Source: Saprospiraceae bacterium (GTDB lineage: Bacteria > Bacteroidota > Bacteroidia > Chitinophagales > Saprospiraceae). Taken from it: 64,000 nt of DNA. The notes beneath the pieces were generated by a model. The model was not told the origin of the DNA and did not search any database. It saw only the letters and a list, made by a program, of their open reading frames with translations. The translations under genes were made by a program, and so were the position numbers. Positions 1 to 8,225 of the stretch are shown one piece after another; the first letter of the stretch is position 1; every line of letters starts with the position of its first letter. Location of the stretch: contig JADKGD010000013.1 of NCBI GenBank assembly GCA_016717145.1, positions 1 to 64,000 of the forward strand, written 5' to 3'.

Positions 1-2
1 AT

Positions 3-941
3 AAAATTTTTAAAGATGTACTTGAGTATTTTGATGATGGTGATTCAATAATATTTAATAACACCAAGGTATTTCCTGCAAGAATGTATGGAAAAAAAGA
101 AAAAACAGGTGCTAAAATCGAAGTTTTTTTATTGAGGGAGTTAAATGCTGATGCTAAATTGTGGGATGTATTGGTAGATCCTGCTAGAAAAATCAGAGTG
201 GGAAATAAATTATACTTTGCAGATGATAAAGGTAATGATATTCTTGTAGCAGAAGTGGTTGACAATACTACATCCAGAGGTCGTACCATAAGATTTTTTT
301 ATGATGGGACAGATGAACAATTCCGGGCAGTACTCAGACAATTAGGCAGCATGCCGTTGCCCAAATATATCACAAGGATACCGGAAGATCTTGATGATGA
401 AAGATACCAGACGGTATATGCCAAGGAAACAGGAGCAGTGGCTGCACCGACTGCTGGCTTACACTTTTCAAGAGAGTTGTTAAAAAGATTGGAAATTAAG
501 GGTACAGAGTTGGCAGAGGTAACCCTACATGTTGGACTTGGCACCTTTAGAAGTATAGATGTTGAAGATCTTTCCAAACACAAGATGGATGCAGAGTTTT
601 ATAGTATCAGTCAAAAAGCAGCTGAAACAGTAAACAAATCAAAAGAATTAAATAAAAGAGTTTGTGCAGTAGGAACAACTACTATGCGCACAATTGAATC
701 TTCAGTTTCTGCAACTGGCCAATTGAAAGCCTCAGAAGGTTGGACAAATCTTTTTATTTATCCTCCCTATGATTTTAGTATAGCTAATGCTATGATAACA
801 AATTTTCATTTACCAAAAACGAGTTTAATTATAATGATTGCTGCATTCGGTGGGTTTGAACTTATTATGGAGGCCTACCAGGAAGCTATTAAAGAAAAAT
901 ACAGGTTCTTTAGCTATGGAGATGCCATGTTAATTATATGA
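3..941 (+). CDS. queA: tRNA preQ1(34) S-adenosylmethionine ribosyltransferase-isomerase QueA, 5' partial
   Basis: QueA transfers and isomerises the ribosyl part of SAM onto preQ1 in the anticodon wobble base of tRNA, giving epoxyqueuosine; it is cytosolic. The frame is open from base 3, so the first Met at 84 is internal. The upstream residues read FNNTKVFPARM, which matches the family's N-terminal 'NxTKVxPAR' block. Further family blocks follow: ETGAVAAPTAGLHF, LHVGLGTFRSI and the C-terminal ITNFHLPKTSL and RFFSYGDAML. About 312 residues are present; the family is usually near 350, so roughly 35 N-terminal residues lie outside the window. The C terminus is complete. No partner queuosine gene is visible in the window. 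Confidence 0.95.
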   Translation, partial: KIFKDVLEYFDDGDSIIFNNTKVFPARMYGKKEKTGAKIEVFLLRELNADAKLWDVLVDPARKIRVGNKLYFADDKGNDILVAEVVDNTTSRGRTIRFFYDGTDEQFRAVLRQLGSMPLPKYITRIPEDLDDERYQTVYAKETGAVAAPTAGLHFSRELLKRLEIKGTELAEVTLHVGLGTFRSIDVEDLSKHKMDAEFYSISQKAAETVNKSKELNKRVCAVGTTTMRTIESSVSATGQLKASEGWTNLFIYPPYDFSIANAMITNFHLPKTSLIIMIAAFGGFELIMEAYQEAIKEKYRFFSYGDAMLII

Positions 942-1122
942 TTATACAAAATATAATTAAATTCTCTCTTTTAAGGAACTTTTGATATTTTAATCTTATT
1001 ATACTCGATATTATTAATATTGAAAATGTATAAGCCAGGTGTAACTATCTGATCATTTATTCGTTAAACATATTATTTGATATCGATTTTTTAAAAATTT
1101 TTAACTTTTTTAAAGCATTCAT

Positions 1123-1344
1123 ATGTATTGGACATTAGAATTAGCACATAATCTGGAAGATGCTCCATGGCCTGCAACCCGCGATGAATTAATCGATTAT
1201 GCCATCAGATCCGGAGCGCCACTTGAGGTTATTGAGAATTTACAAGAACTCGAAGATGAGTTTGAGATTTATGAGTCCATGGAAGACATATGGCCGGATT
1301 TTCCAAGGAAAGATGATTTCCTTTTTAACGAGGAGGAATATTAA
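1123..1344 (+). CDS. DUF2795 family small acidic protein
   Basis: A 73-residue, strongly acidic protein (many Asp and Glu, C-terminal FNEEEY) that begins MYWTLELAHNLEDAPWPATR. This pattern, with a short helix-rich middle (RDELIDYAIRSGAPLEVIENL), is the DUF2795-type protein that is widely conserved in Bacteroidota. The molecular function is unknown; the small size and charge suggest a soluble cytosolic regulator or binding protein, which is inference only. The ATG start is at 1123, and a strong intrinsic terminator follows 30 bases after the stop, so the gene is probably a single-gene transcript. The 180 bases upstream hold only AT-rich sequence. Confidence 0.85.
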   Translation: MYWTLELAHNLEDAPWPATRDELIDYAIRSGAPLEVIENLQELEDEFEIYESMEDIWPDFPRKDDFLFNEEEY

Positions 1345-1374
1345 TATAAGTTTTTAACTTATTTACATAAAGAG

Positions 1375-1411
1375 AGTCTTGCGGTGACTGATTATCGCAA
1401 GACTTTTTTAT
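1375..1411 (+). terminator. Intrinsic terminator after the DUF2795 gene
   Basis: A perfect 9-bp stem (agtcttgcg at 1375-1383 pairing with cgcaagact at 1396-1404), a 12-base loop and a T run. It lies 30 bases after the DUF2795 stop codon and separates that gene from cmk. Confidence 0.9.
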
Positions 1412-1450
1412 TTTTGTTGGATTTAATCAAATTAACTTCTATAAACTGTT

Positions 1451-2029
1451 TTGGTAAAGCCTTTAATTATAGCTATTGATGGTTATTCTGCTTGTGGCAA
1501 ATCTACATTAGCCAAACAAATTGCAAAAAAGCTTGGCTATGTTTTTATTGATTCAGGTGCCATGTATCGTGCTGCAACACTTTACTTTTTAGAACATCAG
1601 GTCAATATTAAAAATGATGCAGATGTACAAAATGCTTTACATGAAATAAATATAACTTTTCAAAATATTGACGGTTTAAACACAACATTTTTAAATGGGA
1701 AAAATGTTGAAGAGGAGATACGGTCCCTGATAGTTTCAGAATTTGTAAGCGAAGTTTCTTCTATTTCGGCAGTAAGACGAAAAATGGTTGCATTGCAAAG
1801 GGATATGGTCGGAAAGTATGGAATAGTTATGGATGGCAGGGATATCGGAACTGTTGTTTTTCCTAATGCGGACATTAAATTTTTTGTAAATGCGGACCCT
1901 ATGGTTAGAGCACAAAGACGCTACCATGAAATATTGTCAAAAAATCAAAAAGCAGACTTACATGAAATAATTTCCAACCTCGCTCATCGGGATAAAATCG
2001 ATTCTTGGTTTAAAAATAATAGACATTAG
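1451..2029 (+). CDS. cmk: Cytidylate kinase, C-terminally truncated
   Basis: CMK phosphorylates CMP and dCMP with ATP in pyrimidine nucleotide salvage. Visible features are the P-loop GYSACGKST (residues 11-19), the substrate block SGAMYRAATL (35-44), DGRDIGTVVFP (128-138) and the LID-region motif HRDKID (179-184). A start at TTG (1451) is the only option because a stop lies three codons upstream. The protein is 192 residues, while the family is usually 220-230. After HRDKIDS the sequence departs from the family: the expected C-terminal segment with the 'PL..A.DA..ID' pattern is missing and eight unrelated residues precede the stop. The next 100 bases encode a different, sorting-domain-like tail in another frame, so the 3' end looks replaced. 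Activity of the product is doubtful. Confidence 0.85.
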   Translation: MVKPLIIAIDGYSACGKSTLAKQIAKKLGYVFIDSGAMYRAATLYFLEHQVNIKNDADVQNALHEINITFQNIDGLNTTFLNGKNVEEEIRSLIVSEFVSEVSSISAVRRKMVALQRDMVGKYGIVMDGRDIGTVVFPNADIKFFVNADPMVRAQRRYHEILSKNQKADLHEIISNLAHRDKIDSWFKNNRH

Positions 2030-2105
2030 AAACTTAGCTTCAGGAAATTATTACATTCAAATTAAAAATATTATAATTACAAGGAGTTTTTCTATTCTTC
2101 ATTGA
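2001..2105 (+). pseudogene. Out-of-frame remnant resembling a T9SS C-terminal sorting-domain tail
   Basis: In the frame one base ahead of cmk, bases 2001-2105 read a peptide with IIDIRNLASGNYYIQI followed by a positively charged end and a stop. This closely follows the last strand pattern of type A sorting domains, for example NVGMHIIQIQ at the end of the cytochrome protein at 47817-49412. It has no start codon, no upstream domain and begins exactly where cmk homology ends. It could be the leftover end of another gene joined here by recombination, or an assembly join. The call rests on pattern resemblance only. Confidence 0.4.
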
Positions 2106-2192
2106 AAATATTACCGAATGTATAATTTTGAGTTTACCTCTTTCATAAATTTTATAAGAATTTGATTTATTGACAACTAAGACATAAATTTG

Positions 2193-2963
2193 GTGAAAAT
2201 ATATTTTGTAATATCGCTGATGATTAGTAGCTTAACTGTTATTGCCCAGTTGGATACTACAATTGTATTTAATAATGAACCTCCTTCTGTTCTACCAAAG
2301 AGTGATAAATTCATTTACAAACAGCTCATTATTCCTACAACCTTTTTGGGATATGGGTTAATAGGTCTTAACAATGGTGGGATCCAATCTTTAAATATTA
2401 ACATAAAAGAGGAAATTGGAAAGATTAATAGTACAAAAACAAATTTAGATGATTATTTGCAATATGCACCCCTGACTTCTGCCATTGCCCTTAAACTTTT
2501 GGGTGTACGCAGTAAACAAAGCACAAGAAATTCCATAGTAATTTTTTCTACTGCTTATTTGATAATGGGTGTGTCGGTCAATGGGCTAAAACACTTGACG
2601 AGTGTTGAAAGGCCTGATAAGAGATCTTTTACATCATTTCCTTCAGGTCATACTGCTACGGCTTTTATGGGTGCGGAGTTACTTAGGAAAGAATATGGCA
2701 GTATTTCCCCTTGGGTAGGTTTAAGTGGATATATTGTAGCATCAGCAACAGGGTTCTTAAGAATGTACAATGAGCGGCATTGGTTGACAGATGTAGTTGC
2801 TGGTGCAGGTATAGGTATTTTGAGTGCAAAAATAGCATATTGGGTATATAACCCAATACAAAATTTTTTATTTCCCCATAAAAAGACTGTTGTGAGCTAT
2901 TCTAGTATAATTCCATTTTATCAGCAAGGAACAGCTGGATTGAATATATATTGCTATTGGTAA
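2193..2963 (+). CDS. PAP2 superfamily phosphatase, exported
   Basis: A phosphatidic acid phosphatase type 2 protein that removes phosphate from a lipid or lipid-linked substrate at the cell envelope. All three signature motifs are present: K134 with RP at 141-142, PSGH at 151-154, and R191-x5-H197-x3-D201 (numbering from the TTG at 2190). The N terminus (KIYFVISLMISSLTVIAQ) is a signal peptide with likely cleavage after IAQ. Start is either TTG 2190 or GTG 2193; GTG is preferred as the stronger codon. A second PAP2 gene and a GT39 transferase follow on the same strand, so lipid A or undecaprenyl-pyrophosphate processing is a reasonable inference. The exact substrate cannot be read from the sequence. 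Confidence 0.88.
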   Translation: MKIYFVISLMISSLTVIAQLDTTIVFNNEPPSVLPKSDKFIYKQLIIPTTFLGYGLIGLNNGGIQSLNINIKEEIGKINSTKTNLDDYLQYAPLTSAIALKLLGVRSKQSTRNSIVIFSTAYLIMGVSVNGLKHLTSVERPDKRSFTSFPSGHTATAFMGAELLRKEYGSISPWVGLSGYIVASATGFLRMYNERHWLTDVVAGAGIGILSAKIAYWVYNPIQNFLFPHKKTVVSYSSIIPFYQQGTAGLNIYCYW

Positions 2964-3178
2964 TGAAAAAATGAATCTAAGAAGCAATATGACAAATATA
3001 ATATGTTGATTTTATAAGTATTTATGAAATATTTTTCATCATCCGATATTGTTAATTGTGTACTTTAATTGCTATCCTGTCTCTCTATTAATTATACATT
3101 GTTATATTGCATTTTTTTTTGAATTTTAGAAAGTGAAAAGTTTTACCAAACAAAATAGGTTCTTTTTTATGGCCATAT

Positions 3179-3784
3179 ATGGTGTTGCTTATCATATCTA
3201 GCTTTTACTTAATTCTGGTACAAAAAGCTACCATTCATTTGTCTTTTAATGAATATCACCACATTTTAAGCGATTCGTTTTTTTTATATTTCACTCATGT
3301 CGGTGATGGATTGGTGGCTGTAGGCGTAACCTTTGTATTGTTGTTTATCAAGTTTAGATATGCTTTACTTTTAGGTTTATCCAATATCCTGAGTGGACTG
3401 ATCATTCAGGTATCAAAAAATTTTATTTTCCCGGATGCATTCAGACCAAAAAAATATTTTGATGGCATCCACGAATTGTATTATGTATCGGGTGTCGACA
3501 ATCACTTTGTACAGAGTTTTCCGTCAGGACATACCGGATGTGCATTTGCGACTTTTTTTGGCTTGGCACTCATTGTAAAACAAGACTGGCTTAAATTTTT
3601 ATGCTTTTCTACAGCTGCTTTGGTTGGATATTCCAGAATATACTTGTCTCAGCATTTTTTGATTGATGTATATTTTGGGTCAATTATAGCCATGGTAGTA
3701 ACAATATATGTTTATTTTTGGATTAATACGTTTACTTCACCTGCGTTGGAAGGATCTATTAAAAGTTTATTTAGCAAAAGATGA
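3179..3784 (+). CDS. PAP2 superfamily membrane phosphatase, N terminus probably frameshifted
   Basis: An integral-membrane PAP2 phosphatase. Motifs are K80 with RP at 89-90, FPSGHTG at 114-120 and SR-IYLSQ-H159-FLI-D163; several hydrophobic segments surround them. The ATG at 3179 gives 201 residues but starts inside what looks like the first membrane segment. An upstream GTG at 3133 opens another frame (VKSFTKQNRFF) that enters this one if a single T is removed from the T run at 3163-3168, giving a natural RFFLWPYMVLLIISSF start. The true gene is therefore probably 3133-3784. The stop overlaps the next gene's ATG by four bases (ATGA), which indicates translational coupling with the GT39 transferase. 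Confidence 0.85.
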   Translation: MVLLIISSFYLILVQKATIHLSFNEYHHILSDSFFLYFTHVGDGLVAVGVTFVLLFIKFRYALLLGLSNILSGLIIQVSKNFIFPDAFRPKKYFDGIHELYYVSGVDNHFVQSFPSGHTGCAFATFFGLALIVKQDWLKFLCFSTAALVGYSRIYLSQHFLIDVYFGSIIAMVVTIYVYFWINTFTSPALEGSIKSLFSKR

Positions 3785-5430
3785 CTGACGGTAAACATAC
3801 TCAAACATTAAAATACCAATGGGCCATCGCAATATTAGGCTTTGTTTTATTTGTTCCTTTTTTAGGGACAGTAAATTTATTTGACTGGGATGAGATCAAT
3901 TTTGCGGAGTGTGCACGTGAAATGGTGGTAACGGATAATTATTTTTCGGTTTCCATAAATTATCAGCCATTCTGGGAAAAACCTCCCTTATTTATTTGGA
4001 TGCAGGCCATCTCTATGAAAATGTTTGGTGTCAATGCATTTGCGGCTCGATTGCCTAATGCCATTTGTGGAATAATAACACTTTTGTTTTTGTTTAATAT
4101 AGGGCAAAGGGTTTATGATAAGCGTTTTGGCTTGCTTTGGGTAATGACATATGTTGGTTCGTTGCTACCAAATTTTTATTTTAAATCTGGTATCATTGAT
4201 CCATGGTTTAATGTATTAATTTTTGGTGGTATCGTATATGTTATTCTCTTTCTTCAGGCTAAACAGTACAAAAATTTGTATTATTCCGGTGTTCTAATTG
4301 GCTTGGCTGTACTGACCAAAGGTCCCGTTGCTATCTTGATTTTTGGACTGTGTGTTTCTGTTTTTTGGTTGATGGGTTATTGCAAACCTATTATGACTTG
4401 GAGGCAATTGTTATGGCTCTCAAGTATCATTATCATTACAGGTGGACTTTGGTTTTTAATGCTTTTTTTAAGTGGTCACAACGAAATTATTTCTGAATTT
4501 TTTTTATATCAGGTAAGATTATTTCAAACTGAAGATGCTGGTCATGGTGGACCATTTTTTTACCATTGGTTGGTTTTGTTGATAGGATGTTTTCCTGCTT
4601 CTGTATTTGCTTTGTATGGGTTTAAAAGAGCTGAAACGGATTCAGATTTCCAGAGATTATTTGCAGTTTGGATGAAAATTCTTTTTTGGGTAGTCTTGAT
4701 TGTCTTTAGTATTGTAAAAACCAAAATCATTCATTATTCCTCTTTATGCTACTTCCCGCTTACGTTTTTAGGCACCTGGTACATACATAAATTGTGGATT
4801 GGTGAAAAATCCTGGAGAAGGGAGACTAATCTGTTTCTGGTTGTTTTGGCTTTCTTATGGGCTTTGGTGTTAATGGCCTTACCATTAATCGACAGATATA
4901 AGACAGATTTAATACATTCAGGTTTGATCAAAGACGTTTTTGCCCTCGAAAATCTAAAAGCAAATGTCGTTTGGAATGGCTGGGAATGGTTGATCGGTTT
5001 ATTTCTAATACTTGGAATATTAAGCATTCTTATGTTAAGAAAAAGAATAGGTACAAACAATAGTATACTATCGATTTTTTTATTGACCCTCTTTGTATTT
5101 TCAATGGCTTCAGTCACCATCATCCCAAGGGTCGAACAGTATTCACAAGGTGCTGCTATATCATTTTATAAGTCATTAAAGGATGAAGACTGTTATATTG
5201 AAACTATTGGATTTAAAAGCTACGCCCATTTGTTTTATTCTGATAAAAAACCGCTAATCAACCCAAGGAGTTATGATAAAAACTGGTTACTCACAGGGAA
5301 TATAGATAAACCTGCCTATTTTGTAGGCAAAATTAATACGGTTGAAAATGTCAAAAGGGATTTCCCCTTGCTGACTGAAATCCGACGGACCAATGGATTT
5401 GTTTTTTATAAGCGTGAAGTCGGTAAATAA
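3781..5430 (+). CDS. GT39/ArnT-like membrane glycosyltransferase
   Basis: A 549-residue multi-pass membrane glycosyltransferase of the dolichyl-phosphate-mannose mannosyltransferase/ArnT class, which moves a sugar from a polyprenyl-phosphate donor onto an acceptor outside the inner membrane. The first periplasmic loop carries the family's acidic motif (D35, D37-E38 in FDWDEINFAE) and the conserved FWEKPPL block near residue 65. Many hydrophobic helices follow, and a soluble C-terminal part of about 90 residues ends the protein. It overlaps the upstream PAP2 gene by four bases. Together with the two PAP2 phosphatases this suggests dephosphorylation and glycosylation of lipid A or another envelope glycolipid. 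ArnT itself cannot be claimed; the acceptor and sugar are unknown. Confidence 0.87.
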   Translation: MTDGKHTQTLKYQWAIAILGFVLFVPFLGTVNLFDWDEINFAECAREMVVTDNYFSVSINYQPFWEKPPLFIWMQAISMKMFGVNAFAARLPNAICGIITLLFLFNIGQRVYDKRFGLLWVMTYVGSLLPNFYFKSGIIDPWFNVLIFGGIVYVILFLQAKQYKNLYYSGVLIGLAVLTKGPVAILIFGLCVSVFWLMGYCKPIMTWRQLLWLSSIIIITGGLWFLMLFLSGHNEIISEFFLYQVRLFQTEDAGHGGPFFYHWLVLLIGCFPASVFALYGFKRAETDSDFQRLFAVWMKILFWVVLIVFSIVKTKIIHYSSLCYFPLTFLGTWYIHKLWIGEKSWRRETNLFLVVLAFLWALVLMALPLIDRYKTDLIHSGLIKDVFALENLKANVVWNGWEWLIGLFLILGILSILMLRKRIGTNNSILSIFLLTLFVFSMASVTIIPRVEQYSQGAAISFYKSLKDEDCYIETIGFKSYAHLFYSDKKPLINPRSYDKNWLLTGNIDKPAYFVGKINTVENVKRDFPLLTEIRRTNGFVFYKREVGK

Positions 5431-5535
5431 TCAAGGCATAATTTGCTGATAAAATAATCGGGAGTTTATTATAAAATGTTCATGAATGAGGTGATTTAAA
5501 AAATTTATTCTTTTTAGCAGATTGTAAAGAATGAT

Positions 5536-5543
5536 TACTTTTG
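5536..5543 (+). promoter_or_regulatory. Bacteroidota -7 box upstream of aguB
   Basis: TACTTTTG fits the TAnnTTTG consensus of the phylum's primary promoters and lies 20 bases before the aguB start at 5564. No convincing TTTG -33 box was found at the expected distance. Confidence 0.4.
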
Positions 5544-5563
5544 CGTTCTAAATTTCTAATGAT

Positions 5564-6439
5564 ATGTCACAAGTAAAGGTTGGTTTGGTTCAAATGTCAT
5601 GTACAATGGACAAAGCCGCGAATTTAAATAAAGCTGTAGAAGGTATACGCAGCGCTGCTAATGATGGCGCCCAAATTATCTGCTTACAGGAATTGTTTAT
5701 GTCGCTTTATTTTTGCGATGTTGAGGACTATGACAATTTTAAGTTAGCGGAAAAGATACCGGGGACAACCACAGATGTATTGTCTGAACTTGCAGAATCA
5801 TTAAACGTAGTTATTATTGCTTCATTATTCGAAAAGCGGGCTGAGGGACTTTATCATAATACTACGGCAGTCATAGATGCAGATGGCAGTTACCTTGGGA
5901 AATACCGAAAAATGCATATTCCTGACGACCCGGCGTTTTATGAAAAATTTTATTTTACGCCCGGAGATTTAGGTTATAAAGTATTTGAGACCCAATTTGC
6001 AAAAGTTGGGGTTTTGATTTGTTGGGACCAATGGTACCCTGAGGCTGCCAGAATTACGGCACTTATGGGGGCTGAAATATTGTTTTATCCGACAGCCATA
6101 GGCTGGGCAACGTCTCAGGATGAAAATACAAATATTGACCAATACGACAGCTGGCAGATTATACAGAGATCACATGCTGTAGCTAATGGAATACCTGTCG
6201 TAAGCGTTAATAGGGTAGGTCTGGAGCAGAATGGTGCTATGAAATTTTGGGGCGGTAGTTTTGTTTCAAATGGTCAGGGAAAATTGCTTTACCAAGCTTC
6301 ACATGATAAGGAAGAAACGAAAGTTCTTGAAATAGATCTGGCTGCTACCAATGGATATCGCATACACTGGCCATTCCTTCGAGACAGAAGGATAGACAGT
6401 TATTTGCCAATCACTAAAAGATTTATTGATGAATCATAA
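5564..6439 (+). CDS. aguB: N-carbamoylputrescine amidase
   Basis: A nitrilase-superfamily amidohydrolase that converts N-carbamoylputrescine to putrescine, CO2 and ammonia in the cytosol. The catalytic triad is visible as E43 (CLQELFMSLYF), K116 (GKYRKMHIPDD) and C153 (LICWDQWYPEAAR). The length of 291 residues is usual for the family, and the CWDQWYPE active-site block is typical of this plant-type amidase. The ATG start at 5564 follows a TAnnTTTG box. The stop lies inside the agmatine deiminase gene that follows, so both enzymes are made from one message and carry out consecutive steps of the agmatine route to putrescine. Confidence in the assignment is high because of the partner gene. Confidence 0.95.
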   Translation: MSQVKVGLVQMSCTMDKAANLNKAVEGIRSAANDGAQIICLQELFMSLYFCDVEDYDNFKLAEKIPGTTTDVLSELAESLNVVIIASLFEKRAEGLYHNTTAVIDADGSYLGKYRKMHIPDDPAFYEKFYFTPGDLGYKVFETQFAKVGVLICWDQWYPEAARITALMGAEILFYPTAIGWATSQDENTNIDQYDSWQIIQRSHAVANGIPVVSVNRVGLEQNGAMKFWGGSFVSNGQGKLLYQASHDKEETKVLEIDLAATNGYRIHWPFLRDRRIDSYLPITKRFIDES

Positions 6440-7505
6440 TATGAAACCCGCAGCATTGGGGTATCATTTTCCTGCAGAGTTTGAAAAACAGGCTTCTATG
6501 TGGTTGTCATGGCCTCATAAAGAGGCTTCCTGGCCCGGCAAGCTGCATTTAATCTATCAGCCCTACTGTGAGTTTATATTGCAAATTGCATCCCACCAGA
6601 AGGTTAATATCAATGTGGCAGATATATCCATGCAAGACCTTGCACTGAAGACAATCAGACAATCACATTTTGGAAAATCAGTTTCAGATGTAGAACAAAT
6701 CATTAAAAATATATCTTTTTATTTTCATCCTACAAATGATGCCTGGTGCAGAGATCATGGACCTGCGTTTATTGTCAACAAAGATCTGGGTAAAAAAGCT
6801 ATTATTGATTGGGGTTATAATGCTTGGGGAAATAAGTATCCTCCATATGATCTTGATGACATCATACCTTCGCTAACAGGTAAATCATTAGGACTGCAGG
6901 TATTTCATCCCGGCATTATAATGGAAGGTGGAAGTGTGGAATTTAATGGTGAAGGAACCTTACTTACAACTACTGCCTGCCTGCTTAATAATAATAGAAA
7001 CCCTAAACTTAATCAAGAACAAATCGAGCAATATCTTATGGATTATTATGGTGTAAAACATATACTCTGGCTAGGTGATGGAATAGTAGGGGATGACACG
7101 GATGGTCACATTGACGACATCACAAGATTTGTCGATCAGGATACGGTTGTGACCGTTGTTGAAGAAAACAAAAGAGACGACAACTATCTGCTGCTACAGC
7201 ATAATCTGAAAAAACTAAAAAAGATGAGGTTGCAGAATGGGAAACAAATAAATATTGTAGAATTACCAATGCCTGTACCCGTTGTGTACGAAGATCAACG
7301 TTTACCGGCATCATATGCTAATTTTTATATTGGAAATAAAAGTGTCATCGTTCCTACATTTAACGACACTAATAATGACGACAAAGCATTAGATGTAATA
7401 CAATCTTGTTTTCCTGATAGAAGCGTTATTGGCATAGACTCAGTAGATTTGATATGGGGTCTCGGTAGTTTTCACTGTTTAAGTCAGCAGGAACCTCAAA
7501 TATAA
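6429..7505 (+). CDS. aguA: Agmatine deiminase
   Basis: A guanidine-modifying (peptidyl-arginine deiminase) family enzyme that hydrolyses agmatine to N-carbamoylputrescine and ammonia. Visible blocks are WLSWPH, DAWCRDHGP (near residue 110), MEGGSVEFNGEGTLLTT, DDTDGHIDDITRF (223-235) and the catalytic Cys near residue 351 in GSFHCLSQQEP. The length near 358 residues is normal. ATG 6429 is chosen; ATG 6441 and TTG 6426 are alternatives. It overlaps the end of aguB, its product being the aguB substrate. No arginine decarboxylase is in the window, so the source of agmatine is not shown. Confidence 0.95.
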   Translation: MNHNMKPAALGYHFPAEFEKQASMWLSWPHKEASWPGKLHLIYQPYCEFILQIASHQKVNINVADISMQDLALKTIRQSHFGKSVSDVEQIIKNISFYFHPTNDAWCRDHGPAFIVNKDLGKKAIIDWGYNAWGNKYPPYDLDDIIPSLTGKSLGLQVFHPGIIMEGGSVEFNGEGTLLTTTACLLNNNRNPKLNQEQIEQYLMDYYGVKHILWLGDGIVGDDTDGHIDDITRFVDQDTVVTVVEENKRDDNYLLLQHNLKKLKKMRLQNGKQINIVELPMPVPVVYEDQRLPASYANFYIGNKSVIVPTFNDTNNDDKALDVIQSCFPDRSVIGIDSVDLIWGLGSFHCLSQQEPQI

Positions 7506-7515
7506 TACAGGAACC

Positions 7516-8079
7516 TCACTGGTTTCCCCAACGAAAAGAGGCTACTTCAATTCCTGCGAGATCCAGGACTCTATCCACTACGGTATCAGCAATAGCTTCT
7601 ATTGTATCAGGTCGGCTATAGAACGAAGGAGAAGCCGGACAAATTATTGCACCTGCCTCGCTTAGAGTGGTCATATTCCGGAGATGGATAAGATTATAGG
7701 GAGCTTCTCTGGGCACCACGATGAGTTTTCGCCTTTCTTTCAAAATGACGTCTGCTGCTCTGGTTGTAAGGTCATCAGAAATACCGGATGCCATTCGACC
7801 GATAAGACCCATGGAACATGGACAAATTATCATGGTTATAAATCTGGCAGATCCTGACGCAAAAGGTGCATTAAAATCATTTTTATCATAAAAATTAAAA
7901 GGCCATTCTGACTGTATAAATGGGCCAATTTCAATTTCCCAGTTGATTCTGGCATTGTCGGACATAACTACACCAACATTTAGTTTTGGCATGATATGCT
8001 TTATTTTAGTAAGCAACCTGAATGCATAGATAGAACCACTAGACCCTCCAATTGCAATAACTAAATTATGTTTGGACAT
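7516..8079 (-). CDS. ubiX: UbiX-family flavin prenyltransferase
   Basis: UbiX joins dimethylallyl phosphate to FMN to make prenylated FMN, the cofactor of UbiD-type decarboxylases. The N terminus has the flavin-binding block AIGGSSGSIYAFRLL; further family blocks are CSMGLIGRMASGISDDLTTRAAD (read in two parts around residues 95-115) and the ERRKLIVVPREAPY active-site region. At 187 residues it has the normal length, and it starts with ATG at 8079. It converges with aguA with only 10 bases between the stops. A UbiD-family decarboxylase that would need this cofactor is found 50 kb away at 58515-60326. Confidence 0.93.
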   Translation of the reverse strand: MSKHNLVIAIGGSSGSIYAFRLLTKIKHIMPKLNVGVVMSDNARINWEIEIGPFIQSEWPFNFYDKNDFNAPFASGSARFITMIICPCSMGLIGRMASGISDDLTTRAADVILKERRKLIVVPREAPYNLIHLRNMTTLSEAGAIICPASPSFYSRPDTIEAIADTVVDRVLDLAGIEVASFRWGNQ

Positions 8080-8225
8080 TTACTTTTATTATTTCTAAAA
8101 AGTTAACATAAGATTTGTCTAAGAGTTTAAGCAGTGGAACAATATGTAACAAAGTACATATCGGTTTATGGAAATAAAATGTTACTTAATACTTTACCTT
8201 CTAAATTTAAATTTTAAGCAGTTAT

